Positions 1 to 6,640 of a stretch of DNA of 6,741 nucleotides are shown here, piece after piece. Both the position numbers and the translations under genes were made by a program. Every line of letters begins with the position of its first letter. Position 1 is the first letter of the stretch. A model generated the notes under the pieces. It saw nothing but the letters and a program-made list of their open reading frames with translations, had not been told where the DNA came from and ran no database searches. Source of the stretch: CAXMPK01 sp964195405 (GTDB lineage: Bacteria > Actinomycetota > Acidimicrobiia > Spongiisociales > ZC4RG35); contig CAXMPK010000107.1 in assembly GCA_964195405.1 (NCBI GenBank), forward strand, positions 1 to 6,741, given 5' to 3'.

Positions 1-1
1 G

Positions 2-1240
2 TTCGATGAGCTTTCTCCTGGCCTCATACATCAGGACACTGCTGACCTGACGCTGCTTCGTCGGATCGGAAAGGTTGACCCCACCTCGTTCGACGCCTAC
101 GTCGAGAGCGGCGGATTCCAGAATTTGGCCAAAGCCCGGGAGATCGGTCCCGAGGTTGTCATAGCGGAGCTCAAGGTTTCTGGTCTAAAGGGGCGGGGTG
201 GCGCCGCCTTCCCAATCGGGATCAAATGGGAAGGTGTCCGCAATGCCCCAGGCAATGAGAAATATGTGATCGCCAATGGCGACGAGTCGGAGCCGGGCAC
301 CTTCAAAGACCGGCTGGTGATGGAGGGTGACCCCTTCGCTGTGGTCGAGGCGATGACCATCTACGGATACGTCACCGGAGCATCTCAGGGATACATATAT
401 GTGCGAGGGGAGTACCCAACTGCGGAGAGACGTCTCAGGAACGCCATCGACCAAACCGGGCAAGCCGGGTTATTGAGAGAATTCCAACTCGAAGTCCGCC
501 GTGGCGCCGGCGCCTACATTTGTGGTGAGGAGACTGCCCTCTTCGCGTCGATCGAGGGTCATCGCGGGGAGCCCCGCCAGAAGCCGCCGTTCCCAACCAC
601 ACATGGTGTGTTTGGAAAGCCGACAGGCATCAACAACATCGAGACGCTGTTGGCCACGCTCGAAGTGATAGCCAATGGCGGCGAGGCTTTTGCCGCGATC
701 GGTACCGAACAATCGACGGGAACCAAGTTGTTCTGCGTGTCTGGTGCGGTTGAGAAGGCCGGTGTTTTTGAGATGGTGTTCGGCGCGACTCTTGGCGACT
801 TGCTGGTTCTCGCCGGGGGAATCAAGGGTGGCAAGGAACTCGGAGCGGTGCTGATGGGGGGAGCAGCCGGTGTGTTTGCCGATGACTCGGCGTTGGAGGT
901 ACCGCTGACCTTCGAGCACACCCGTGATGCCGGTACGACCATGGGTTCGGGGGCGATCATCTTCTTTGATGATTCGACCGACTTCGGCCCGGTATTGAGA
1001 CGCGTCGCCCAGTTCTTCAGGGACGAGTCATGTGGACAATGTGTTCCCTGTCGGATCGGCACGGTGCGACAGGAAGAGACCCTCACAAGACTTGCCTCCG
1101 GAAAAACAGTCGGGTCGGCGTCTGACGAATTGCAGCGCCTCAACGATCTGGCCCTGGTGATGACTGATGCCTCGATCTGTGGTCTTGGGCAGACCGCGGC
1201 GTCGGCTATCCAGTCGGCGATGAAGTTGGGCCTGGCATGA
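2..1240 (+). CDS. fdsB: NAD-linked formate dehydrogenase flavoprotein (beta) subunit, NuoF/FdsB family, 5'-partial
   Basis: This subunit binds FMN, NADH and a 4Fe-4S cluster, and passes electrons from the Fe-S chain to NAD+ in the cytoplasm. The reading frame is open from base 2 with no stop, so the gene starts before the window; the TTG at 125 is internal, because recognisable family sequence precedes it. The 412 visible residues show GRGG (64-67), followed by an AFP-x-G-x-KW stretch and DESEPGTFKDR (FMN site). Next come GAGAYICGEETAL (nucleotide site), an SLBB-type domain around bases 725-900, and a C-terminal CxxCxxC (bases 1031-1051) with a fourth Cys at 1178, which are the N3-type cluster ligands. 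It overlaps the next gene by 4 bp (ATGA). NuoF of complex I and HoxF of hydrogenases are close relatives. The following Fe-S gene and fdhD favour formate dehydrogenase. The family is certain; the subunit name is inferred from context. Confidence 0.93.
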   Translation, partial: FDELSPGLIHQDTADLTLLRRIGKVDPTSFDAYVESGGFQNLAKAREIGPEVVIAELKVSGLKGRGGAAFPIGIKWEGVRNAPGNEKYVIANGDESEPGTFKDRLVMEGDPFAVVEAMTIYGYVTGASQGYIYVRGEYPTAERRLRNAIDQTGQAGLLREFQLEVRRGAGAYICGEETALFASIEGHRGEPRQKPPFPTTHGVFGKPTGINNIETLLATLEVIANGGEAFAAIGTEQSTGTKLFCVSGAVEKAGVFEMVFGATLGDLLVLAGGIKGGKELGAVLMGGAAGVFADDSALEVPLTFEHTRDAGTTMGSGAIIFFDDSTDFGPVLRRVAQFFRDESCGQCVPCRIGTVRQEETLTRLASGKTVGSASDELQRLNDLALVMTDASICGLGQTAASAIQSAMKLGLA

Positions 1241-2076
1241 GTGTCACCGCCACCATCAACGGACGAGCCCTCACTGTCGATGACGGCTCAACGATTCTCG
1301 AGGCGTGTCGTCAGGTCGGTCTTGACATCCCGACTCTTTGCTACGGGGAGACCATCACACCGGCCAATGCCTGTCGTGTGTGCATGGTCGAAGTCGAAGG
1401 ATCCCGAACCCTGGTCCCCAGTTGTTCGCGGATCGTCGAGGACGGGATGGTTATCAACACCGAGAACGATCGTGCCGAGCACAGTAGGAAATTGGTCATG
1501 GAGCTACTGGGGAGCGCCAGCGAACTCGACCGGTCGAGCAGCGAGGTCGGCGGGTGGATCGAGGCCTACGGCGCAGATACCACTCGTTTCGGCCCAGAGG
1601 CGGCAACCGTCGCCAAACCGGTAAAAGTGGAGGACGACCTCTATGTCCGTGACTATGGACGCTGCATCCTTTGTTACAAGTGCGTTGACGCCTGTGGCGT
1701 CGACCATCAGAACACGTTTGCGATCGCGGTCGCTGGCCGAGGATTCGACGCCCACATATCCACTGAATTTGATGTGGCTCTGCCCGATTCGGCATGTGTC
1801 TATTGCGGAAACTGCATTGCCGTCTGTCCCACCGGTGCCCTGGAAGGCAAGATCGCCTGGGACATGAAAGAAGCAGGGACCTGGGACGAGTCAGCACAGG
1901 ACGTCACTCGCACCGTGTGCTCTTACTGCGGTGTCGGCTGCAACCTCGACATTCACACCCAGGACGGGCAGATCGTCGATGTCACCTCGCCACTAGACCA
2001 TGAAGTCACCTTGGGCAACCTTTGCATCAAGGGGCGCTTTGGCTGGACTTACGTCAGTAGCGGATCTGATGGCTGA
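1237..2076 (+). CDS. Stand-alone iron-sulfur subunit equal to the N-terminal part of formate dehydrogenase alpha (catalytic domain absent)
   Basis: This 279-residue protein probably wires the molybdenum active site to the flavoprotein. In order it has: a 2Fe-2S ferredoxin domain (C35, C46, C49, C63); a linker (about 64-142) with no Cys, where relatives have a His-Cys 4Fe-4S site; a two-cluster ferredoxin domain (C143/146/149/153 and C187/190/193/197); and a molybdopterin-oxidoreductase Fe4S4 motif (C228, C231, C235, C263) ending in KGRFGW. The TGA follows nine residues later, just where the large bis-MGD catalytic domain begins in FdsA/FdhA proteins of about 900 residues. None of the three frames after the stop continues that domain, because fdhD starts at once, so a simple frameshift is unlikely. 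The start is the ATG overlapping the upstream stop by 4 bp, which suggests translational coupling. The domain calls are secure; the electron-wiring role is inferred. Confidence 0.92.
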   Translation: MSVTATINGRALTVDDGSTILEACRQVGLDIPTLCYGETITPANACRVCMVEVEGSRTLVPSCSRIVEDGMVINTENDRAEHSRKLVMELLGSASELDRSSSEVGGWIEAYGADTTRFGPEAATVAKPVKVEDDLYVRDYGRCILCYKCVDACGVDHQNTFAIAVAGRGFDAHISTEFDVALPDSACVYCGNCIAVCPTGALEGKIAWDMKEAGTWDESAQDVTRTVCSYCGVGCNLDIHTQDGQIVDVTSPLDHEVTLGNLCIKGRFGWTYVSSGSDG

Positions 2077-2872
2077 CGGTGTCACAACCCGTCGGGTTGT
2101 GCGTTTTCGAGACACGCTCGAGTCTGTGTCCGATGCCCTCGTTGTCGAGGAGCCGATGGAGATCCGGTTGGCCGGTGAACCATTGGCAGTTGTCATGAGG
2201 ACACCGGGCAACGACGAAGAGCTTGCTCTCGGCTTCGCCATCACAGAGGGGATTGTTGCCAGCCCGGCGGATGTCGCCGAAGTGGATGCGCTTGGCGAGG
2301 GACGCTGGGAACTGATGCTGGAGGACGGTGTGTCCATCGATCCTTTGCAGTTCCAGAGGAACTTCTACTCCACTTCCTCCTGTGGTGTGTGTGGCAAGGC
2401 ATCGATCGACGCCATCAGAGTGGCTAAGACATTCCCACCACTCGGGCCAACAGTGTCGAGCGATGTCATCATGTCGCTCCCGGCACTGCTTCTTGCAGAA
2501 CAGCCCGCCTTCCATGCCACGGGAGGTCTTCACGCCGCAGCAGCCTTCACCCCCCAAGGTGATGTCGTGGCAGTTCGAGAGGACATCGGCCGACACAACG
2601 CCACTGACAAGCTGATCGGTTATCTGGCGCGTCGGGAGTGGCCGATACCTCCGTTGGGGCTCATGGTGTCTGGTCGAATATCGTTTGAGATCGTTCAGAA
2701 GGCCGCAGTGGCGGGAATTTCGATTGTCTGCGGGGTTTCGGCGGCTTCGAGTCTCGCGGTGGACCTGGCCAAGGAATTCGGAATGACACTTGTCGGTTTT
2801 CTCCGCGACGCCGGATTCACGGTCTATGCCGACAATGGGCGCATCGAAGATCTAGGGGGTGAGAGTGTTTGA
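2069..2872 (+). CDS. fdhD: Formate dehydrogenase accessory sulfurtransferase FdhD
   Basis: FdhD takes sulfur from a cysteine desulfurase (IscS in E. coli) and delivers it to the bis-MGD cofactor, which formate dehydrogenase needs for activity; it acts in the cytoplasm. With the ATG at 2069 the protein has 267 residues, close to the E. coli protein. Visible family signatures are the sulfur-relay CGVC motif (C105, C108), GGLHAAA (152-158), REDIGRHNATDK (170-181) and SGRISFE (201-207). The frame stays open back to an ATG at 2000, but that adds 23 residues coded inside the conserved Fe4S4 region of the upstream gene, so I chose 2069, which gives an 8-bp overlap (ATGGCTGA). The Shine-Dalgarno match is weak, so coupling to the upstream gene is likely. 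Its place in the operon is the best evidence that the unseen catalytic subunit is a formate dehydrogenase rather than a NuoG or hydrogenase relative. Confidence 0.96.
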   Translation: MADGVTTRRVVRFRDTLESVSDALVVEEPMEIRLAGEPLAVVMRTPGNDEELALGFAITEGIVASPADVAEVDALGEGRWELMLEDGVSIDPLQFQRNFYSTSSCGVCGKASIDAIRVAKTFPPLGPTVSSDVIMSLPALLLAEQPAFHATGGLHAAAAFTPQGDVVAVREDIGRHNATDKLIGYLARREWPIPPLGLMVSGRISFEIVQKAAVAGISIVCGVSAASSLAVDLAKEFGMTLVGFLRDAGFTVYADNGRIEDLGGESV

Positions 2873-2881
2873 GGCTCAGAC

Positions 2882-4141
2882 ATGACCACGGTGATGAAGC
2901 GAACGCTGCTCGCCGCGTGGGGTCTGTTTGCCTCATTCCTGTTGCTAATGCTCGGCCGCGGTCTGATCGGTGTGGTCCTCGGCGTTAGAGCCGGTCTCGA
3001 AGGATTCTCGACCACAACAACCGGCGTGATCATGGCGAGCTATTTCGTCGGCTTCCTGGCCGGATCGCAGATAACCCCTCGCATCATGGCCCGTGTCGGG
3101 CATATTCGGGTGTTCAGCGCCCTCACGTCTTTGGTCGCTGTCGCCGCCCTTTTCCACGCCCTGTGGGTGGCGCCTCTGCCGTGGATCGGACTCCGTCTCC
3201 TGTTCGGGTTCAGTATGGCTGGGTTGTTTGTCACCGCGGAGAGCTGGCTCAACGAGACCGTCACCAACGACAACCGTGGCCGTGTGATGGCCGTCTACAT
3301 GGTGGTGTCGATGGGTGGTGTGGCCGGTGGCCAGTTCCTCCTGGGTGCCGGCGACCCCTCGGGCACGACCCTGTTCATTATCGCAGGAGCCCTGGTATCG
3401 CTAGCGATTGTTCCGATCACTCTTTCAATCACATCGGCGCCCGAGTTCAAGCTCCCCCCCTCACAAAACCCACGCGAGATATGGAGTGCCGCTCCTGTGG
3501 GTGTGGTCGGAGCGCTGTTTGCCGGGATGGGAAACTCCGCTCTGTTGGGAATGGCTGCTGTCTACGCATCTCAAGTAGGGATGTCCCTTGCGAGAACGGC
3601 CCTTTTCGCCGGCGCCGCTGCCATAGGAGCGGTCGTGCTTCAGTGGCCGATCGGGTATCTGTCCGACTACATCGGGCGAAGACAGATGATCCTGATTGTT
3701 TCCAGCATTGCCGTGGTGGTTGCAGTGATCGGCGTCGGGCTGACTCCTGAGGGATGGCCGATCCTCATCGCGATGTTCCTGTTCGGGGGGATGTCCTACC
3801 CGATGTACTCGTTGGCGCTGAGCCATGTGATCGACGTCCTCCCGTCGGGACGGGCGGTCACGGCCAGCTCGACGAATGTGTTCTTGACCGGGGTCGGCGC
3901 CATCTTTGGCCCTCTGGTAGCGGCGGGCTTGATGACTGCCATTGGACCTTCCGGATTCTGGTGGACATTGGTCTTGGCGTTCGGTGTGATCGCGGTGTTC
4001 GCCGCCTACCGACTCATCAAGCGTCCCAAGATCGAAGGGCTTTCGCCTGAGCCCTATCTAGCGGTGCCGGCTCGATCCGCCGGGATCGTACGTTTGGTGA
4101 GACCAAACGGAAAGAAGCCGAGCGGATCGACAGACAGCTAG
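2882..4141 (+). CDS. MFS transporter, YcaD-like, 12 predicted transmembrane helices
   Basis: This is a 419-residue inner-membrane secondary transporter. About twelve hydrophobic segments are visible, with a loop between the two six-helix halves around residues 185-204. Marks of the YcaD-like MFS branch are AESWLN (119-124), the following NRGR (131-134), QWPIG (254-258) and the repeat of the MFS cytoplasmic motif, LSDYIGRR (260-267). The C-terminal tail of about 40 residues is polar and basic. The ATG lies 9 bases after the fdhD stop, with GAGG seven bases upstream as ribosome binding site, so it probably sits in the same transcript. The substrate is unknown. The operon suggests a small anion such as formate, or an efflux role linked to that metabolism, but the sequence does not show this. 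The gene ends at a hairpin shared with the convergent regulator. Confidence 0.9.
   Translation: MTTVMKRTLLAAWGLFASFLLLMLGRGLIGVVLGVRAGLEGFSTTTTGVIMASYFVGFLAGSQITPRIMARVGHIRVFSALTSLVAVAALFHALWVAPLPWIGLRLLFGFSMAGLFVTAESWLNETVTNDNRGRVMAVYMVVSMGGVAGGQFLLGAGDPSGTTLFIIAGALVSLAIVPITLSITSAPEFKLPPSQNPREIWSAAPVGVVGALFAGMGNSALLGMAAVYASQVGMSLARTALFAGAAAIGAVVLQWPIGYLSDYIGRRQMILIVSSIAVVVAVIGVGLTPEGWPILIAMFLFGGMSYPMYSLALSHVIDVLPSGRAVTASSTNVFLTGVGAIFGPLVAAGLMTAIGPSGFWWTLVLAFGVIAVFAAYRLIKRPKIEGLSPEPYLAVPARSAGIVRLVRPNGKKPSGSTDS
4091..4109. repeat. Perfect 8-bp inverted repeat in the 3' end of the transporter gene
   Basis: CGTTTGGT and ACCAAACG flank the 3-base loop GAG, inside the last 51 bases of the transporter gene. 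It lies 18 bases before a second hairpin at the gene end. For transcripts of the opposing regulator it would be the second of two hairpins, with a pyrimidine-rich CTTCTTTC between them. It may help stop transcription or stabilise mRNA ends, but chance in coding sequence is possible. Confidence 0.5.
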
Positions 4142-4151
4142 TGGTCTGTCG
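4128..4151. terminator. Shared hairpin at the convergent transporter/regulator junction
   Basis: CGACAGAC and GTCTGTCG form a perfect 8-bp stem around an 8-base loop. The transporter stop codon (TAG, 4139-4141) is in the loop and the regulator's stop codon starts on the next base (4152). Being symmetric and placed between converging genes, it fits a bidirectional terminator. No U-tract follows on either strand, so it would be of the U-less type reported in actinobacteria, or act with Rho. Confidence 0.55.
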
Positions 4152-4898
4152 CTAGAGAGCGAGCGCCCCAGACAAACGACCCGCAGCGTCAGCGACCTGT
4201 CTGCCCATCTCATCTTCGTTTTCGTCACCAGGGAATCGATAGGCCGGACCGTGAACGTGTATCGCACCGGTGACAAGGCCGCTTTTTTCGAGGACGGGGG
4301 CGGCGACGGAGTTGATCCCTTCGACGAACTCCTCGTGAACCCACACGTAGCCGCGTTTGCGGACTTGCTCGAGACGTTGACGGATTGCCTCAGGATCGGT
4401 GACGGTGCGTGAGGTGAGTTTTGTCAGTTCTCTGCCGAGAAATCGCTCAGTCTGCTGTTCGGGCCAGTGGGCCATGATCGCTAGACCGGATGGGACCACA
4501 TGCATCGGAATCAACTCTCCGGTCCAGTCCCGAACCTGTACGGGATGCTCGGCGTCGGTCTGATCGATGTAATGGACCTCGTAGCCGTCCGGGATGCTGA
4601 CCCCGGCCACCTCGCCGGTGGCTTCTGTCAACTCCTCGAGATAGGGCCGGGCAAAACCGGCAAGTTGTGCCGGCCCCCCGGCCGCAGTCGAGAGACGCTG
4701 CACCATCGGGCCCAACCGGTAGATACGACCGTCATCCTCCCGTTCGACGGCTTCGAGCTCCTCCAACGTGGAGAGCAGTCTGGCGACTGTGCTTTTGGGT
4801 AAGTCGACCCTACGGGCTGTTTCAGATAGGCCGGCAGGGGACATCGCCAGGGATTCGATGATCTTGAGGGCACGAGCCACCGACTCGACGTGGGCCAT
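4152..4898 (-). CDS. IclR-family transcriptional regulator
   Basis: This 248-residue DNA-binding regulator has the usual IclR layout. An N-terminal winged helix-turn-helix (about residues 1-65) carries the recognition stretch LPKSTVARLLSTLEEL and a wing ending in YRLGP. A C-terminal effector domain follows, with PVQVRDWTGELIPMH, PSGLAIMAH and the late GINSVAAPVLEKSG segment typical of the ligand pocket. The frame runs further upstream (ATG at 4919, and beyond to 5057), but the IclR domain begins right after the ATG at 4898. A good -10 hexamer (4908-4913) would put the transcript start almost on that codon, so I prefer 4898. The gene converges on the formate dehydrogenase operon and diverges from alkC. 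The ligand is unknown; the region's genes and its own promoter are candidate targets, which is inference only. Confidence 0.93.
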   Translation of the reverse strand: MAHVESVARALKIIESLAMSPAGLSETARRVDLPKSTVARLLSTLEELEAVEREDDGRIYRLGPMVQRLSTAAGGPAQLAGFARPYLEELTEATGEVAGVSIPDGYEVHYIDQTDAEHPVQVRDWTGELIPMHVVPSGLAIMAHWPEQQTERFLGRELTKLTSRTVTDPEAIRQRLEQVRKRGYVWVHEEFVEGINSVAAPVLEKSGLVTGAIHVHGPAYRFPGDENEDEMGRQVADAAGRLSGALAL

Positions 4899-4997
4899 GA
4901 GTGTTCCATCATAAGGCATGTGTCCCGCATCGTGGAACGTCTTCGTTGGCCGCCTAGGGACCGCAGACGGATGGCGACAGGGCATACTCTCCGTTCG
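4899..4997. promoter_or_regulatory. Divergent promoter region between the IclR-type regulator and alkC, with candidate operator
   Basis: On the - strand TATGAT (4908-4913) is a five-of-six match to the bacterial -10 hexamer, about 7 bases before a likely transcript start near 4901, so the regulator mRNA would be leaderless or nearly so. No convincing -35 is visible. GTTCCA (4903-4908) and TGGAAC (4933-4938) form an inverted pair centred 30 bp apart, overlapping the -10 and the -35 zone; TGGAA/TTCCA half-sites resemble those described for E. coli IclR. On the + strand only a weak CATACT (4983-4988) precedes the alkC ATG. The region's role as promoter follows from gene order; the individual elements are tentative. 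Confidence 0.45.
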
Positions 4998-6146
4998 ATG
5001 GTCAGCACCACTCCCACTGAGAGATTCAGCCTCAAGGACCACCTCTTCAATCCTCAAACCGTTGGCTGGCTAGCGGGTCTTCTTGCCGACGTCGATCCGG
5101 CATTCGACCGTGATGGGTTTGAGGCGGAGGTGTTGTCAGCCATGCCGGAACTCGAGCTGAAACAGAGGATTTCGATGATTGCCGAGGTCCTGGCCACCCA
5201 TCTGCCGGAAGACTTTGAACAGGCAGCTGGAGTTATCGCGTCGGCCCTGCCCCCACCCCTCGACCCATCTCTGTCCGATGACGACTTTGGTGAGTTCGTC
5301 ATCGCCCCGCTGGGTGATTACGTGGCACGCTGGGGCCTTGACCCCGCTGACTACGAGACATCGGTGGCACTCCTCAAGGAGTTGACGATGCGTTGCTCAA
5401 TGGAGGGGTACATCCGACCATTCCTCACGGAGTATCCAGACGAGACGCTGTCCCGGCTGACGCTCTGGGCCGATGATCCCAACTACCACGTGCGCCGGTT
5501 GGTTAGTGAGGGAACCAGACCGACATTGCCGTGGGCACCAAGGATCCCGATGGAGATCGGGACTCCAATTCCACTGTTGGACAAGTTGCACGCCGACCCG
5601 ACTCGTTATGTGACCCGCTCGGTGTCGAATCACCTGAATGACATTTCGAAGATCGATTCGGCGTTGGCCATCTCAACCTTGGAGCGGTGGCATGAGACAG
5701 GCTTGCAGGATTCAAAGGAGTTGGACTGGATGACACGTCACGCCCTCAGATCTTTGATCAAACAGGGCGATCCCAAAGCTATGCAACTGCTCGGCTACTC
5801 ACCAAATCCTGCGATCTCGGTTGACTCGCTGGTGGTCAACGCGCCGGGTGGGGTAGTGCGAATCGGGGATGTGTTGGAGTTCGAAGTGACGATCACCGCT
5901 GGCTCTGACGAGCGTCTTCTGGTCGACTATGTCATCGATTTTGTCAAGAAGAACGGAGACCGTCGATCGAAGGTCTTCAAGCTCAGGACGATCGAGATGA
6001 CCACAGGCGAGAAGCGGACATTGGAGAAGAAGCATCGACTCCCGGCCAGTGCCACCACTTTCACTCTCTACCCGGGGATACATGCGGTGTCGGTCAAAGT
6101 AAATGGCAATGTGCTGGCACGCACCGAATTTGAGCTGGTCGTGTGA
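4998..6146 (+). CDS. alkC: DNA alkylation repair protein, AlkC-type glycosylase with C-terminal Ig-like domain
   Basis: AlkC enzymes remove alkylated bases such as 3-methyladenine and 3-methylcytosine to start base excision repair, without flipping the base out. This 382-residue protein has an all-helical HEAT-like repeat domain (about 1-265). It carries the family hallmark HVRRLVSEGTRPTLPWA (SEGTRP at 170-175) and SVSNHLNDISK (NHLND at 211-215). From about 270 it turns into a beta-rich stretch that matches the Ig-like domain known from Pseudomonas AlkC. I chose the ATG at 4998 because family similarity (FSLKDHLFNP) begins about ten residues after it. An ATG at 4971 with AGGGA ten bases upstream would add nine residues and cannot be excluded. 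The frame is open back to 4890, inside the divergent regulator, which is unlikely to be used. A DUF2255-like gene follows after 22 bases. Confidence 0.9.
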   Translation: MVSTTPTERFSLKDHLFNPQTVGWLAGLLADVDPAFDRDGFEAEVLSAMPELELKQRISMIAEVLATHLPEDFEQAAGVIASALPPPLDPSLSDDDFGEFVIAPLGDYVARWGLDPADYETSVALLKELTMRCSMEGYIRPFLTEYPDETLSRLTLWADDPNYHVRRLVSEGTRPTLPWAPRIPMEIGTPIPLLDKLHADPTRYVTRSVSNHLNDISKIDSALAISTLERWHETGLQDSKELDWMTRHALRSLIKQGDPKAMQLLGYSPNPAISVDSLVVNAPGGVVRIGDVLEFEVTITAGSDERLLVDYVIDFVKKNGDRRSKVFKLRTIEMTTGEKRTLEKKHRLPASATTFTLYPGIHAVSVKVNGNVLARTEFELVV

Positions 6147-6168
6147 TTGGGCAGATAGGGTTCGACGA

Positions 6169-6516
6169 ATGTCCAGTGAAATTATTGAAGCCCAGGAAGT
6201 GGAGATCGAAACCAGTGACGATGGCCGTGCATATCGCACCATCATTTGGGTAGTTGGCGATGGAGAGGACATTTTTGTTCGGTCCGTTCGTGGCGATGCC
6301 GGGAAGTGGTATCAGCGGGCGGTGGCAAACCCGAACGTTGCTCTTGTTCGCGGCGACCAACGAGCGAGCTTTGTCGCCGTCGCGGCTCCGGATGTCGATT
6401 CGGTGAGGCGAGCATCAGATGGGTTTATTCGGAAGTACCCGGCGAGTGGTTCGGTGGACGCGATGGTCCACCCCGATGTGCTGCACACCACGATGAGGCT
6501 CGAATCCGTCTCTTAG
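6169..6516 (+). CDS. Small DUF2255-like protein of unknown function
   Basis: This 115-residue acidic-to-neutral soluble protein has no signal peptide or membrane segment. Its pattern, IWVVGDGEDIFVRSVRGDAGKWY followed by a strand-rich middle and a FIRKYP...VDAMVHPDVLHTTMRL ending, resembles DUF2255, a family with a split-barrel-like look reminiscent of flavin or F420 reductases; no cofactor site can be assigned by eye. The ATG at 6169 is chosen because TAGGG lies eight bases upstream. An in-frame ATG at 6103 would overlap the alkC end by 44 bp and add residues unlike the family. It follows alkC by 22 bases, probably in one transcript. It ends in tandem stops (TAG TGA). A link to alkylation damage is only positional. 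Confidence 0.8.
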   Translation: MSSEIIEAQEVEIETSDDGRAYRTIIWVVGDGEDIFVRSVRGDAGKWYQRAVANPNVALVRGDQRASFVAVAAPDVDSVRRASDGFIRKYPASGSVDAMVHPDVLHTTMRLESVS

Positions 6517-6546
6517 TGAGAATCCCTCGAGTAGATGAGCTGATGC

Positions 6547-6561
6547 GCCTCGTACCGAGGC
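6547..6561. repeat. Short perfect hairpin, first of a tandem pair
   Basis: GCCTCG and CGAGGC flank a 3-base loop (TAC), 30 bases after the stop of the DUF2255-like gene. One base separates it from the longer hairpin at 6563-6586. It probably belongs to the same transcription stop or mRNA-end structure. Confidence 0.45.
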
Positions 6562-6562
6562 A

Positions 6563-6586
6563 GTCTGTTCGGCTGGCCGAACAGAC
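6563..6586. terminator. Perfect 10-bp hairpin between converging genes, likely bidirectional terminator
   Basis: GTCTGTTCGG and CCGAACAGAC form a perfect 10-bp stem with a CTGG loop, 46 bases after the DUF2255-like gene and 54 bases before the end of the - strand gene. Neither strand has a U-run after the stem. Position and symmetry support a terminator for both directions. The rest of 6517-6640 shows no gene. Confidence 0.65.
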
Positions 6587-6640
6587 GACCGTATATGGGA
6601 CGTAGTACCTGAGGTTTCGGTCCAGGTGAGGGTTCGTCCA

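Noticed and set aside
125..127. TTG at 125 as the start of the flavoprotein
   Set aside because: Family-like sequence continues upstream in frame to base 2, so the gene is truncated by the window edge.
559..1143. 194-residue open frame on the - strand
   Set aside because: It lies wholly antisense to the flavoprotein gene, whose motifs are unambiguous; the antisense product is Ser/Pro/Thr-rich and low in complexity, as expected of a shadow frame in GC-rich DNA.
2000..2068. Longer fdhD start at ATG 2000
   Set aside because: The extra 23 residues are coded in another frame of the conserved Fe4S4 region and match nothing in FdhD; the ATG at 2069 gives the usual length.
2074..2076. TGA of the Fe-S subunit read as selenocysteine, which would extend it into a catalytic domain
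   Set aside because: The frame after the TGA shows no molybdopterin-domain sequence and stops within about 40 codons; the active-site Sec/Cys of formate dehydrogenases lies far further into the catalytic domain; fdhD occupies this DNA.
4890..4997. Upstream extension of alkC to the ATG at 4890
   Set aside because: It would overlap the start of the divergent regulator, is Arg-rich and unlike AlkC N-termini; family similarity starts just after the ATG at 4998.
5545..5562. Perfect 7-bp inverted repeat (TCCCGAT/ATCGGGA) with GGAG loop inside alkC
   Set aside because: It lies in the middle of a conserved coding region and has no neighbouring signal; chance is the simplest explanation.
6514..6519. 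Tandem stop codons TAG TGA after the DUF2255-like gene
   Set aside because: Common by chance and as simple insurance against readthrough; no sign of programmed readthrough.
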